Assembly (NCBI GenBank): GCA_036346395.1
Contig: CM070604.1
Location: 44,481,662-44,545,661, forward strand
DNA from: Hsuehochloa calcarea
Taxonomy: Eukaryota; Streptophyta; Magnoliopsida; Poales; Poaceae
Reading direction: 5' to 3'
Length of the DNA: 64,000 nucleotides
How positions within the stretch are numbered: position 1 is the first letter of the stretch; every line of letters starts with the position of its first letter. Made by a program: the position numbers and the translations under genes. The notes under the pieces are model-generated. The model did no database searches. It saw only the letters and a program-made list of their open reading frames with translations, and had not been told where the DNA came from. This document shows, piece by piece, positions 22,262-34,599 of the stretch.

Positions 22262-25200
22262 TGGCGGGTCTAGATCCTTCACACGTGTCGCTCGACGATT
22301 GGGTGACTTGGAAAAACACCCAACTCAGCAATGAAATTCCTTATCAAAACAGCTTCTTTCGCATCTTCAGAAGCTGCAATGTACTCGGCCTCCGTCGTAG
22401 AATCAGCAACCGTTTCTTGCTTGGAACTTTTTCAGCTCACTGCTCCTCCATTCAAAATGAATACAAAACCAGATTGCGAACGATAATCATCTTTGTCGGT
22501 TTGGAAGATTGCATCGGTGTAACCATTTACAACGAGCTCTTTATCACCGCCATAAACTAGGAACGCATCCTTAGTCCATCTCAAGTACTTAAAAATATTT
22601 TTCACAACTGTGCAGTGATCTTCACTAGGAGCATAAGATACATCTGGTCGGGTACATATCATAGCATATATGATAGATCCAATAGCTGAAGCATATGGAA
22701 TACCATTCATACGGTCTCGCTCATCAGTTGTCGAAGGACACTGAGTCTTGCTAAGACTTATGCCATGTCACATAGGCAAGAACCCTTTCTTGGCATCCTG
22801 CATGTTGAACCAAATCAACACCTTGTTAATATAAGTACTTTGGCTTAATCCAATTAGCCCTCTTGATCTATTTCTATAGATCTTTATCTCTAAGATATAT
22901 ACTGCCTCTCCTAGGTCCTTCGTAGAAAAACTATTTTTCAATGATGCCTTAAAGGATTTCAGCATAGGAATGTTATTCCCAATCAATAATATGTCATCCA
23001 CATATAAGATTATAATTACAAGTACGCTCCCACTAACCTCCATGTAAACACAAGGTTCTTCTTTGTTCTTGGCGAAACCAAACCTTTTGATTTCCTCATC
23101 AAAACGTAAATTGCAACTCCGAGATGCTTGCTTCAACCAATAAATGGATTTCTAAAGTTTGCACACTTTACTAGCATTCTTTGGATCGATAAAATCTTCA
23201 GGTGTGTCATGTACACATCCTCACTTAGTTTTGCATTAAGGAAAGCTATTTTGACATCCATCTGCTATATCTTATAGTCGAAATATGCAGTAATAGCTAG
23301 AATAATCCGTACAGATTTAAGCATCGCTACCGGTGAGAAAGTCTCATCTTAGTCAACTCTTTGAACTTATCGAAACCCTTTTGCGACTAGTCGAGCTTTA
23401 TGAATGTGAATATTTCCATCCATATCAATCTTTTTCTTATAGATCCATTCGCACTCAATGGTTTTAATACCATCATGTAGATCAACCAGGTTCCAAACCT
23501 GATTATCTCTCATGGAGTCTATCTTGGATTTAATGGCTCTAAGCCATTTTTTAGAGTCTGGGTCCATCATTGCTTCCTTATAAGTCTTAGGCTCGTCATT
23601 ATTGAATAATACATCATGTCCATACCTTATAGGCAATTGATGTGGCCTTTTAGATCTACGTAAGGCTAATGTCTCATCTATAGGTTCAACAATATTTTGT
23701 TCATCCTATAGAGGTTCATTAGGAGTTGAAACACTTTCAGACGTTTCCTGAATTTCTTCGAGTTGCACCTTTCTCATAATAACTCCTTTTGAAATAAACT
23801 CTTTATCAAAAAAAACACCATTTCGGGCAACAAAAACTTTACCTTCTTCCCGGTTGTAGAAATAATATCATTTGGTTTCCCTAGGATATCCTATAAAGAA
23901 GCATTTACCTGACTTGGGTGTGAGTTTATTAGACGGTAAACGTTTAACATAGACATCACATCCCCAAATCTTTACAAAAGACAAGCTAGGAATCTTCCCA
24001 GTTCATATCTCATATGGTGTCTTATCTACTGATTTAGATGATACCCTATTTAAAGTGAAAGCTGCAGTTTCTAGAGTGTAACCCCAAAAATACAACGACG
24101 GATCTGATTGGCTCATCATCGATCGAACCATGTCCAACAAGGTTCAATTACGCCACTCGGATAACCCATTCCATTGTGGAGTGCCCGGTGGTGCAAGCCG
24201 TGGAATAATTCCACATTGCTTCAAATGATCACCAAATTTATGGCTAAAAAATTCACCTTTGCGATCAGATCGTAAGGATTTGATTGTCTTGCCAAGTTGA
24301 TTCTGCACTTCATTCTGGAACTCCTTGGACTTCTCAAAGAATTCCGACTTGTGCCTCATTAAATAGATATATCCATATATAATATAGTCATCGGTGAAAG
24401 TAATGAAGTACTGAAAACCACCTCTATCTGTCGTGCTCATTGGTCCACATATATCAGTATGTATGAGTGTCAGCAAGTCGGACGCCCTCTCATTTCGACC
24501 ATTGAAAGGTGTCTTGGTCATCTTTCCAAGAAGGCAAGATTCACGTGTTTCAAATGATTCCAAATCAAATGAGCTTAGAATTCCATCATCATGGAGCTTC
24601 TTCATATGTTTCTCACTTATGTGACCCAAACGATAATACCAAATAAAAGTGGAATTCATATCATTGGGCCGAAGCCTCTTCGCATTAATATTATAGACGA
24701 GTGCATCATCAAGATTTAAAATAAACAACCCATTCGAAACAGGAGCATAGCCATAAAATATTTCATTCAAAAATATAGAATAACCATTGTTCTCAATGAT
24801 GAATCTATAACCCTCTTCCATCAAACATGAGGCAAAGATGATGTTTCCACTTATAGCTGGAACATAATAATAATTATTTAATTTCAAAATAAATCCTGAG
24901 GGTAAAAGTAATGGTAAAGTCCCGACGGCTAATGCAGCAACCCTTGCTTTATTCCCGATGCCAAGATCCATCTCGCCCCTTGTAATTCTCCTACTCCTTG
25001 TTGGACTCTGCACCGAATTGCAAATATGAGCAACCAATCCATAACTAATACCTAACAGTTAACAGAGGAATCATCAATATGTTCCAGCAAGAAAAACATT
25101 TATAACATTAATACCTGAAGTGAAAGATTTAGTTCCACCATTCTTTTTCAAATCAGCTAGGTATTTCTTGCAGTTCCTCTTCCAATGGCCTGTCTCTTTG

Positions 25201-25628
25201 CAGTAAAAGCATTCATTCTCTTGAGTCAGGCCAGACGTAGTCTTGGGCTTAGGCTTTTTTAGTTTGGATCCCATCTGAAACTTTAGTCCTGCCCTTACCT
25301 TTAACATAAGTCTTAGCCTTCTTCTTGAAGCTTGTACTCTTTTGTACCATCATCGCATGATTGTTGCTTTTCTTTATGCTGTTATCTATAGTCTTGAGCG
25401 TCATATGCAGTTCGGTGAGATTCTTGTCTAAGCCATTCATATGAAAGTTCAGAACGAACTGCCCATAGCTTGCAGAAGGCGAAGCAAGAATTAAATTTGT
25501 AGCCAACTCTTGACTAAGTAGAAAACTAAGTTTTTTCAAGCTCTGTGTATAACCAACCACCTTGATCACATGTGGGCTCACCGGACTACCCTCAGCCAGT
25601 TTACAACCAAACAATTTCTTTGAGATCT
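22262..25628 (-). pseudogene. Element C: 3' gag and pol (integrase, RT, RNase H)
   Basis: Order from right to left: the gag part after the A insertion, starting about 25614 with FGCKLAEGSPVSPHV; a CCHC knuckle CFYCKETGHWKRNCKKY near 25190; gag-pre-integrase with YYRLGHISEKHM; integrase residues in HTDICGP, LRSDRKGEF and GLSEWRN; an RT start around 23600; the RT catalytic box YVDD at about 22993-23004; and RNase H with AEYIAASEDAKEAV near 22350-22390. Stops and frameshifts separate most blocks (for example 23640-24140), so it cannot make a polyprotein. The sequence ends abruptly around 22262, before the usual RNase H C-terminus. Confidence 0.85.
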
Positions 25629-25633
25629 CATAT

Positions 25634-27612
25634 TGTGGATATCATGGGGATATGCTCTAGATCTTAGGATGATGTGACAATTGGCAATAGCGTTAACGGT
25701 TTGTCGTTTCACGTGTTTTTGCTAAAGTTTCAGAACTGTCAGGTGACAGGCGGTCTGACCGGCCATATCATGGCGGTCCGACCGGCCATGAGCGGCGGTC
25801 GGACCGGCTGTGACCAAATGTGTCAAAATGAGCTGGGCCAAAAATAGAGGGTGTAGGCAAGAGAGAGGATTCTATTGCTCTTGGTCCCATAATTTTTGGA
25901 GTCTCCAGTCAAAAGTTCTATTGGTTTAAAGTTTCCAGTAGGTTTCGGATTTTCAAGGGTTGAAAATCGGCTAAGTCCTTTCGGGCGGTCGGACCGGCCT
26001 ATGGCTGGCGGTCCGACCGGCAAGGCCGGCGGTTCGACCGGCCCTGAGGGGCGGTCGGACCGATTGTCACTTGAACGTCGGCCTTCGTGGCGGCGTTGTT
26101 CGTTGGTTAGGTCAAAGTCATGAGTTTCAGTGCATATGTGTTGCGTGATGCATGTTTTGACTACCGTGGGTCAAGTTGTGAAGAACTTGTTCCCAGATTC
26201 GATTTGCTTGTCTATTGTTGTGCAGGTTGCTTGGTGGTCAACGATGGTCAACGGCGAGGATGATCGGGACTAGGCTTGAAGAGCTGAGGTCCAGAATGAT
26301 CGACGATGCCGGGTGAGGTCAATGAACTCAAGTGTGGTGCAGAATAGACAAGGATGACCGAACGATTCAGCCGGCGATCGGTTTGATCAAGCGGCGCGAG
26401 TCGGTGCAAGTGCCATGGTGGTTTCGGTGGGAGCCGGATGGGAGAGACTTGCCGACATGGAGAGAGCCGATCAACCTACACGTGGCGAGCAGCGGCGTGT
26501 GCACAGCAGATGGACTCGGTCTTCTGAGAAGGACCGAGAAGGGGTATTTTGGTAATCTTACCAAATACCACCTTGGTGACCTTTTGCCAATCCGCGGCGC
26601 AAGACGACGCAAAGAGAATCGGTTTAGGTCAAGAGTTGTTGAAGACGGCACTTTGTAATGCGTGCGTGTGTGACCCATTTGTGTTGGGCCTTAACGGGAG
26701 CCCATTTAAGTTAAACTTCTAGAAGGTCTAAGTCTCCATTATAAATAGAGGAGGGAGGTGGCTGCACCCCCTTCAACCCTTTCATTATTGTTGAAACCCT
26801 AGTTTGGCTTAGGGAGAGGATTAGTGGAGGTTAGGGTTCTAGAGAGTTTTGATTTAATTTTGTGCTCTTGGATTGAGCTTTATCCTCCATTGATGGAGTG
26901 GCTGTAAACCCAAACCCTATCAAATCAATCCAAAGAAAGTTTGCTCAAAGATGTGTCTCTTTGCCTTTCTTCTCTCTTTGGTGATTTTGAGTCTTTCTTT
27001 GATTCGTGAGTTTTTGATTGATTTCTTCACATGATCTAACTTGCTATGACATGTGGGAACATATCTAGGATCATCTTGATCATCAATCACCCACGAGCAA
27101 GTTTTTGGAGCTAGTTTTCGTTATGACTCGGTTTTGAACCATCCACCTCTCAAACTGTAAAAGGTCGTAACTTTTACAAGGATCTTCACAATCTTCGATT
27201 GGAATAGGTTCCTGACATCCTAGAGAAGGTGTGTACCAAGTTTCATCAAGTTTGGAGTTGTAGATCAAAAGTTACATCTATTTGTAACTTTGTTTTTCGC
27301 GCTGTTTTTACTGTTCATCAGACTGGAGGTCAGACCGCCCAAGGTGACCAGTCCGACAGCCAAGCTGACCGGTCCGACCGCCATTAGCACAGAGGTCAGA
27401 CCGCCCAACACTTAGAATTTTAGCCCGTGTTGATTTTGGTTGTTTTGCTTCGGGGTTTAGATTGGATTCAATACTAGTCTTCCGCTGTACTGGTATATTG
27501 ATCTTCATAGCTTCCATAGCTATTGGAGTGAAATTTGTATTGAATCTGAGCTTGGTTGAAAAAATGAGCGTGCTCCTATTCACCCCCCTCTAGTCGTCTT
27601 TTCGGTCCAACA
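25634..27612 (+). mobile_element. 5' LTR of element A
   Basis: Runs from TGTGGATATCATGGGG to TTCGGTCCAACA, 1979 bp. A TATAAATAG promoter word at 26740-26748 precedes a region homologous to the leader part of the other LTRs. Repeated CGGTC(C/T)GACCGGCC palindromes occur at 25750-25810, 25983-26062 and 27320-27405. It is inverted relative to the LTRs of element B. Confidence 0.88.
26740..26748 (+). promoter_or_regulatory. TATA box of the element A LTR
   Basis: TATAAATAG, followed by a GAGGAGGGAGGTGG leader, is conserved in position in the B LTRs and the solo LTR at 10894-12680 (read on the minus strand). It is the likely start region for the element's transcript. Confidence 0.6.
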
Positions 27613-27614
27613 AG

Positions 27615-27627
27615 TGGTATCAGAGCC
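27615..27627 (+). other. Primer-binding site of element A
   Basis: TGGTATCAGAGCC lies two bases after the LTR end CCAACA. It is complementary to the 3' end of initiator Met-tRNA, the usual copia primer. Confidence 0.9.
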
Positions 27628-27670
27628 CGGTTAGTTCAATCTTGATCTTAACCGGTCACTGAACTTGGCG

Positions 27671-28603
27671 ATGGATAAGTACTCTGCCAAGCCGCATATC
27701 TTCGATGGGCACGACTATGCTTATTGGAAGAATCGCATGCGAGCCTTCCTTGAGAGCGAAGGATAAGCTATATGGGAGGTTGTTCGAGCCCCGCTCGTTC
27801 TTCCCGAAGTTGTTACGCCGGCTTCAACAACGCTCTTGGCTAACAACAATAAGGCAAAGAACCTCTTATATGGTGGGCTTGGTAGACAGGAGTATGATCG
27901 AATTTGCAATCTTGAGACTGCGCACGAGATTTGGAACACCCTCGAAACCTACCATGAGGGTTCGTCCAAAATCAAGAAAGTACGCCAGACAGTCTATAAG
28001 CGTGAATATAACAAATTCGAGATGCGTCCTAGAGAGAGCATCGATGACATTTTCAGTCGCTTTAACAAAGTGATTAATCAGATGAAAGCTGTTCGAATTG
28101 AATATTCTCAGTCTGAAAATACCACCCACCTCTTGGCTGCAATCAACACCAAGGAGTGGGAGATAAAGGCTACCACCATTGAGGAGAACGTCAACCTCTC
28201 TGATCTGACTTTAGAGCTGCTCTATAGCAAGCTCAAGACTCATGAGATCAAGAGGATTGATCATCCCAAAAAGGAAAACATGGCCTTGGTAGCAGACCCG
28301 CTCAAGAGAGCTTCTGATGGGTCTTCTGAGTTTTCTTCCGGATTTTCGCTTCCTGGTTTATCTGCAATCCATGAAGAGGAGTTTGAGAGTCTCCCTGAGG
28401 CCGAGTTAGCCCTCATAGTTAGAAAAGCCACACGGATCTATAACAGTATGAGAAACAAAAAGAGAGGAGGTCCCGTGACTTGCTATGAGTGTGGTGAGCT
28501 TAATCATATTCGGGAAAATTGCCCCAAGTTGAAAGGAAAGAGCAACCATAAGGAGGGAAAGCCAGCTTGGAAGAAGCTTCAATGGAAAAAAATCAAGATT
28601 TAA
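27671..28603 (+). pseudogene. Element A gag
   Basis: The start ATG at 27671 is followed by the copia gag opening (FDGHDYAYWKNRMRAFL). An in-frame TAA at 27764-27766 stops it after 31 residues, and the frame then stays open from about 27836 to 28603. It contains the UBN2-type core (EIWNTLETYHEGSSKIKK and a following DDIFSRFNKVINQMK) and a complete CX2CX4HX4C knuckle, CYECGELNHIRENCP, near 28490. It forms the particle shell and binds RNA in intact relatives. Compared with element B, the coiled coil and second knuckle downstream are missing. Confidence 0.85.
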
Positions 28604-28670
28604 TGCTGCCAAGCTGACAAAGGCAGCTCACTGGGTTCTTACCACTTTTGGGGAATAATTCTTAAGCGAT

Positions 28671-31600
28671 GTGGACTCCGGGAGCGAGGATGACAAGGAG
28701 GAAGAGATCGCTCAAGATAAGAAGAAGGGGAAGGCCAAGGACTTCACCGGCGTTTGCTTCATGACCGACTCCGATGATGTCGACGACAATGAGGATTACC
28801 GCGGAAAGAGGAAGGACACGTGGTTCGTCGACTCCGGCTGTTCACGCCACATGACCGGAGGCTCAAGATGGTTCACCTCCTTCACGCGGTCGACGGGTGA
28901 TGACTTCATCAACTTTGGAGATGATAGGCAAGGGCGGATTGAAGGAACGTGATCGATCAGGGTGAACGACAAGTTCATCCTCAAGGACGTCGCTCTTGTG
29001 GACAAGCTAAGATTTAATTTACTTTCTGTCTCTCAACTTCTTGATGATGGCTATGAGACTAGATTTAAGAAAAATGCTTGTCAGGTGCTTGATTCAACTG
29101 GTGAGCTTGTTTTTGGGATTACTAGAGTTGCTAGGATCTTTGGAGCTGATTTTTCTGAATCTCTTGCTGGTTCTCCCAAGTGCTTGATTTCATCTTCTTC
29201 TTCTGAGTTCTGGCTTTTGCACCGTCGTTTGGGGCACATTGGTTTTGATCATCTGACGCGAGTTAGCAACCTTGAGCTCATGAGAGGTTTGCCCAAACTC
29301 AAAGCCGTTAAGGATGCTGTATGTGTGTCCTGTAGGCATGAGTTGTCGCCTCACACCCTTCAGTGACTATGGTCATGACTGACGGACCGGGACAGTTGCT
29401 TCACATGGACACTGTTGGTCCCGCTAGGGTTCGGTTAGTTGGTGGAAAATGGTACATTCTTGTCATAGTCAATGATTTTTCTAGATACACTTGGGTGTTC
29501 TTTCTTGCTTCGAAGGATGAAGTTTTTGATCATTATCATGATCTTGTTCTTCGTTTGGCTTCTAAACTTCCGAGTGCCTTGAGAGCGATCCGCAGTGACA
29601 ATAGCACGGAGTTCAAGAATACCTCTTTTGCTTCCTTTTGTGCTGAGCGTGGAATTGAGCATCAGTTCTCTTCTCCACACGTCCCTCAACAAAATGGCGT
29701 TGTGGAAAGGAAGAACAGGACCCTAGTCGAGATGGCTAGGACGATGCTAGATGAGTATAGCACTCCGAGGAGGTTTTGGGCCGAAGCTATTTCTACTGCT
29801 TGCCATATTGCAAATCGTGTCTTTTTGAGACCGTCTTTGGGCAAGACTCCTTATGAGCTTCGGTTTTGTAGAAAACCATTTGTCTCGCACTTTCGAGTCT
29901 TTGGATCCAAATGTTTTATTCTCAAGACAGGAAACCTAGATAAATTTGAGTCAAGAATTTTTGATGGTTTATTTCTGGGTTATCCTGCACATTCAAGGGG
30001 TTTTCGAGTTTTTAATATTGAAACTAATCTGGTTCAGGAGACATGCAATGTCACTTTTGATGAGACTAGCCATGGAGCTAGATTAGATATTTCAGGTGAT
30101 ACACAGGTGACAGAGAGTATATTTGTAGAGGAAGATGATGATGGACTCGATGATGCTCTTTCACTGCCGCTTTGTTGACGCCCTATTCCAAAGACAAGAA
30201 CTCATAGACTACTTCGCCTTCAATTGAGGCACTGCTTGATCTTCAAGATCGCAGCACTGCATGAGGTCGAAGATGTATTTTTCTCTCCGGGTGCGCCACT
30301 TTACATTCAAAAGCAGCACCCTCCGGATCAGATGATAGGTAATCTCCATGAGCGAGTCACTCGCTCCAGGTATCATGATCCAAACCTCTATTCTCATTCT
30401 GCTTTTGTAGCTTCTTTTGAACCCAGCGATATATCACATGCTTTATCTGATTCTAGTTGGGTCAATGCCATGCATGAGGAGTTAGAAAATTTTGAGAGGA
30501 ATAAGGTCTAGAACCTAGTAAAACCTCCTAGTGGTCATAATGTTGTAGGAACCCGCTGGGTTTTCAAAAACAAACAAAATGAGGATGGTTCTGTGATTAG
30601 AAACAAGGCTAGGTTGGTAGCTCAGGGGTTTAGCCAAGTTGAGGGGTTAGATTTTGATGAGACCTTTGCTCCTGTTGCTAGACTAGAAGCCACTCGCATA
30701 CTGCTTGCATTTGCTGCATCTAAGGGCTTTAAATTATATCAGATGGATGTTAAGAGTGCCTTTTTGAATGGTTACATAGAGGAGGAAGTGTATGTTAGGG
30801 AACCCCAGGCTTTGAGAATCCCAAGAACCCACATCATGTCTTCAAGCTGTCCAAAACCTTGTATGGTCTTAAACAAGCCCCTAGAGCCTGGTATGATAGG
30901 CTTAAGACCTTCTTACTTAAGAATGATTTTGAGTTGGGTAAGGTAGACAAGACCTTGTTCATTCTTAGGCGTGGCAATGACTTCCTACTTACTTAGATTT
31001 ACGTTGATGATATTATCTTTGGTGGTTCTTCTCATGCTCTTGTTTCCAGCTTTTCTGAGACTATGTCCAGGGAATTTGAGATGAGCATGATGGGAGAGCT
31101 CAATTACTTTCTGGAGCTTCAAATCAAGCAATGTAAGGAAGGGATCTTCATCCATCAGACGAAGTATACTAAGGACCTGCTCAAACGCTTCGACATGGTG
31201 ATCGCAGTCGATCGCCACTCCCATGGCGACTTCGATCGCTGGATCCAGATGAGGAAGGAGAAGCCGTGGATCAACGCAAGTACCACAGCATGATCGGCTC
31301 CCTCCTGTACCTGACGGCCTCAAGACCGGACATTCACTTCACAGTCTGCCTCTGCGCGAGGTTTCAGGCGTCTCCGAGAGCTTCCCATCGCCAAGCTGTT
31401 AAGCGCATATTCAGGTATTTACACTCTATCCTCTAGTATGGCATTTGGTACTCCTGCTCTTCTTCTTTGTCCATTCGGGAGTTATCTGATTCTGATTTTG
31501 CGGGCTGTCGGCTTGATAGGAAGAGTACCTTGGGCACTTATCACTTCCTAGGCACTTCTCTTGTTTCTTGGTCTTCTAGGAAGCTATCCTCTGTTGCACA

Positions 31601-31949
31601 ATCTACTGCTGAAGCTGAATATGTAGCTGCTGCTAGTTGCTGTAGTCAGATTTTGTGGATGGTATCCACTCTTAAGGACTATAGGTTAAATTTTGCTAGT
31701 ATTCCTCTTTTCTGTGATAACACTTCTGCTATTAACATTGCTAAGAACCCTGTGCAACACTCAAGGACCAAGCACATACACATTCGCTATCACTTCCTTA
31801 GAAACCATGTCGAGAAGGGTGATATTGTGCTGCACTTCGTGGAGTCCGAGGCTCAACTGGCTGATATCCTCACCAACTCTTTAGACCCAACTAGGTTTGC
31901 CACCTTGAGAAGCGAGTTAGGGGTAATTTATCCCTATGGGTTGGTTTGA
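28671..31949 (+). pseudogene. Element A pol (protease, integrase, RT, RNase H)
   Basis: Domains in order: protease with WFVDSGCSRHMTG (about 28820); gag-pre-integrase LLHRRLGHIGFDHL with a later CVSC; integrase Asp in HMDTVGP, Asp in IRSDNSTEF and Glu in VVERKNRT; RT from about 30340, with FLNGYIEEEVYV; RT active box YVDD at 31000-31011; and RNase H with SDFAGC, STAEAEYVAAAS and DNTSAIN, ending at 31949. The key catalytic residues remain, but there are breaks: frame changes near 28950, 29360 and 30180, a stop near 30510, frameshifts near 30810 and 31200, and a TAG at 30994-30996 directly before the YVDD box. It cannot be translated as one polyprotein. Confidence 0.88.
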
Positions 31950-32705
31950 GGGGGAGTTCGATCTTTTCTGATCTTACCTTGTTCTTTTGATCTTACCTTG
32001 TTCTTTTTCTGAACTTATTGATCTTTTTGAGCTTTTTAGGTTTTTAGGTTTTTAGGCTTTTTAATTGCATCTCATTGTATCATATTGCATTCATATGAAA
32101 AATACAACAAGTGGTATGAAAAATCCAAAAAGATGCATTGTAATATAAGATTTTCTGCTTATCTTTTAAAATTGATGAAGCTTTGCCTATTACCCTTTGG
32201 AGCTTTAGTATTTCAATTCTTGCTCAATGCCATGTCTAGTTCTTTGACTTGCTAGAATTATCATGCTTTTACATGTGTAGCTAAGTTTTTGCTATATGAG
32301 CTAGAACTTTAAAACAACTCGAACTAAAAATTGCAATTTGTGGAGGTTTTAGCGAGTTGCGCAATTAGTGCTCCTTTTGTGACATTGGCCCTGTTAGAAT
32401 TGTTTTGTTAGCTCTTGAATCTAAAATTGACCATTACTTAAGCTTTTGGTGTTCTTGAGATTCTAAAACTGCTCCAGTGAAAAATGAAAAATCAAAATTG
32501 TCTGATGCTTAAAATGTGCCGAACTACTCTTACGAGACTGCTTGTCAAATACATGAACTTAGAGATAGTTTGATGATCCAGACGATCTCATGGGGATTGC
32601 TTATCAGAAATGACATGAACCTCAAGATTTGTCGCCCTGGTAGAAGCTTAGAAAGAGTTTGTGGATGGTTCCTAGTCCAGGATCTTCTTTACTAAGAAGC
32701 TTAGA
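31950..32705 (+). other. Element A polypurine tract and post-pol spacer
   Basis: GAGGGGGAGTTCGATC follows directly after the pol stop and matches the reverse strand of element B at about 38215-38230. The rest is AT-rich non-coding spacer, collinear with the inverted B spacer (37370-38200), including TTTGTGGATGGTTCCTAGTC. At about 32705 it jumps straight into the LTR interior, showing a deletion. Confidence 0.75.
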
Positions 32706-33157
32706 AAGGTCGTAACTTTTCCAAGGATCTTCACGATCTTCGATTGTAATAGGTTCCTGACATCCTAGAGAAGGTGTGTACCAAGTTTCATCAAGTTTGG
32801 AGTTGTAGATCAAAAGTTACATCTATTTGCAACTTCATTTTTTGGGTTATTTTTACTGTTCATCAGACTGGAGGTCAGACCGCCCAAGGTGACCGGTCCG
32901 ACCGCCAAGGTGACCGGTCCGACCGCCATTAGCACAGAGGTCAGACCGCCCAACACTTAGAATTTTAGCCTGTGTTGATTTTTGTTGTTTTGCTTCGGGG
33001 TTTAGATTGGATTCAATACTAGTCTTCCGCTGTACTGGTATATTGATCTTCATAGCTTCCATAGCTATTGGAGTGAAATTTGTATTGAATCTGAGCTTGG
33101 TTGAAAAAGTGAGTGTGCTCCTATTCACCCCCCTCTAGTCGCCTTTTCGGTCCAACA
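32706..33157 (+). mobile_element. Truncated 3' LTR of element A
   Basis: Matches the last 452 bp or so of the 5' LTR (27161-27612) almost base for base, ending TCGGTCCAACA before the CATAT TSD. The first roughly 1.5 kb is missing. The junction shares AAAGGTCGTAAC between spacer and LTR, so the deletion occurred after insertion, probably at this short homology. Confidence 0.85.
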
Positions 33158-33162
33158 CATAT

Positions 33163-33512
33163 CTCTTAGTTCTTGCTTGTGTCTCAAACATGCATTTGAG
33201 TGCCACGATCATATCGTAGGCCTCAATATTCTCAAACTGCTTCTGAAGCTCTGAGTTCATGGCAGCAAGCATGAGACAGCTAACATCAAAGGACTCATCA
33301 CATGTCTTTTTATAGGTTGTTTTAAGAGTAGCAGCAGCATTCTCAACTGGCACATTAGGAATTGGTTCCTCTAGAACATATTCCTTTTTATCTTGCCTAA
33401 GAACAATTCTTAGGTTGCGGGACCGATCCACAAAATTTGTTACATTCAGTTTTTCCTTATCAAGTATCGAACGTAAAGCAAAACTGGATGTAGGTACAAC
33501 AGTTGGTGCCAT
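33163..33512 (-). pseudogene. Element C: 5' part of gag
   Basis: The minus-strand frame starts at 33512 with a Met-Ala-Pro opening and contains FALRSILDKEKLNVTNFVDR and LRIVLRQDKKEYVLEEPIP, the gag N-terminus of BARE/RIRE1-type elements. It ends at FETQARTKRY, where element A begins after the CATAT TSD. The continuation lies at 25628 and below. This part itself has no internal stop. Confidence 0.85.
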
Positions 33513-34594
33513 AATCTACAACATAAAATATGCAAAACTAAGACATATGTTCAAGAAAAGTAACTTCTATTAAACAATTTCATAAAGATACTCCCACTGA
33601 ATACCACATCCTTCTTATGACATTTAGTGATTCAAGACCCGCAATCAGTTAATCTACTAGTGAGCTTGGGCATCACTGCTAGAAGATTAGTGAAGTTTGT
33701 AAGCAACCCATTGTTAATCGTATCTCTATATGACTCTTGTTGTTGGGCAGCATCTCTATGCTTCGGCACCCAACCCTATGCCCCAAGGTCCATAACCGTT
33801 ATGATGACCTTATCAAGTTAAACCAAGGATGTGCGTGTAAGTGTCCGACACAAACCCATCTGGTCAAGGAATATTAATGACACACTGCTTTAGCAAGATT
33901 TACCATTAAAATACATGACTTTGGATGGTGCAGCTAATTGGGAGGACATCAATTTAACTTAATATTATGTGAGAGAATTTTGCTTCTACCATGTTAAAAG
34001 CATTTAAAGCAATTAAATAACATGCATAGAAATAAATGAACATGAATATAAAGGCATTCACAGACAATTAAATTGCATTGTGATATAGTATGACCCTTCC
34101 ACATGGTGATCTCCATCGCCGAGCTTCCTATTCGACACATTTCCAAGTGGCCAAGTTCTCGAAGTACTCCCACAAAGCCATTACTCTTAATAGCACTAGT
34201 AATAAATTACGAGGAGTGAAGAAGCACTACAAGTCGACACGCAGGCCGTTATGCAAATATAGACAGTCGTGGGCTGCAATAAACATGACACGCAGGTCAT
34301 GAACATTACACACATACATGCATCTCATACATCACGGGGTCATACTATTCACAAACACCTGCAAAAACAAGTTAGGTATAGAATCGCATTCTATCTAACG
34401 GATGGCGTGAACTAGCAATACCAATCACCAAGGTCCTTTTGGGCGATTCCGCTCGCCGGTGAGTCGAGCGGGGTCACAGGGGCGAGAGCCCCTATTGCGA
34501 ATTTTTTCGAACTACATAGATCCAATCTACTGTTCTCTCTATGTAAATCGCATTGGATTAATCATATTAACCCTTCTCGATCGCAACTCCGATT
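33513..34594 (-). other. Element C leader (3' part), non-coding
   Basis: Lies between the gag start of C and the insertion site of element B, and continues at 42817-43097. No open frame of note. This long untranslated leader is typical for BARE-type elements. Confidence 0.6.
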
Positions 34595-34599
34595 AGATC

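Larger units (their letters stand above)
25634..33157 (+). mobile_element. Copia element A (Sirevirus-like?), inserted in C gag
   Basis: A plus-strand Ty1/copia element with exact TSDs CATAT (25629-25633 and 33158-33162). It has a full 5' LTR, primer-binding site, gag, protease, integrase, RT, RNase H, polypurine tract, a post-pol spacer and only the last 452 bp of its 3' LTR. The C gag frame continues without a shift when one TSD copy is removed, so the insertion point is certain. Several stops and frameshifts make it non-functional. The long LTR, spacer after pol and tRNA-iMet site resemble Sireviruses, but this lineage call is an inference. Confidence 0.9.

Noticed and set aside
27615..27627. 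tRNA gene remnant
   Set aside because: Only the 13-base complement of the Met-tRNA 3' end is present, as expected for a primer-binding site; no cloverleaf follows.
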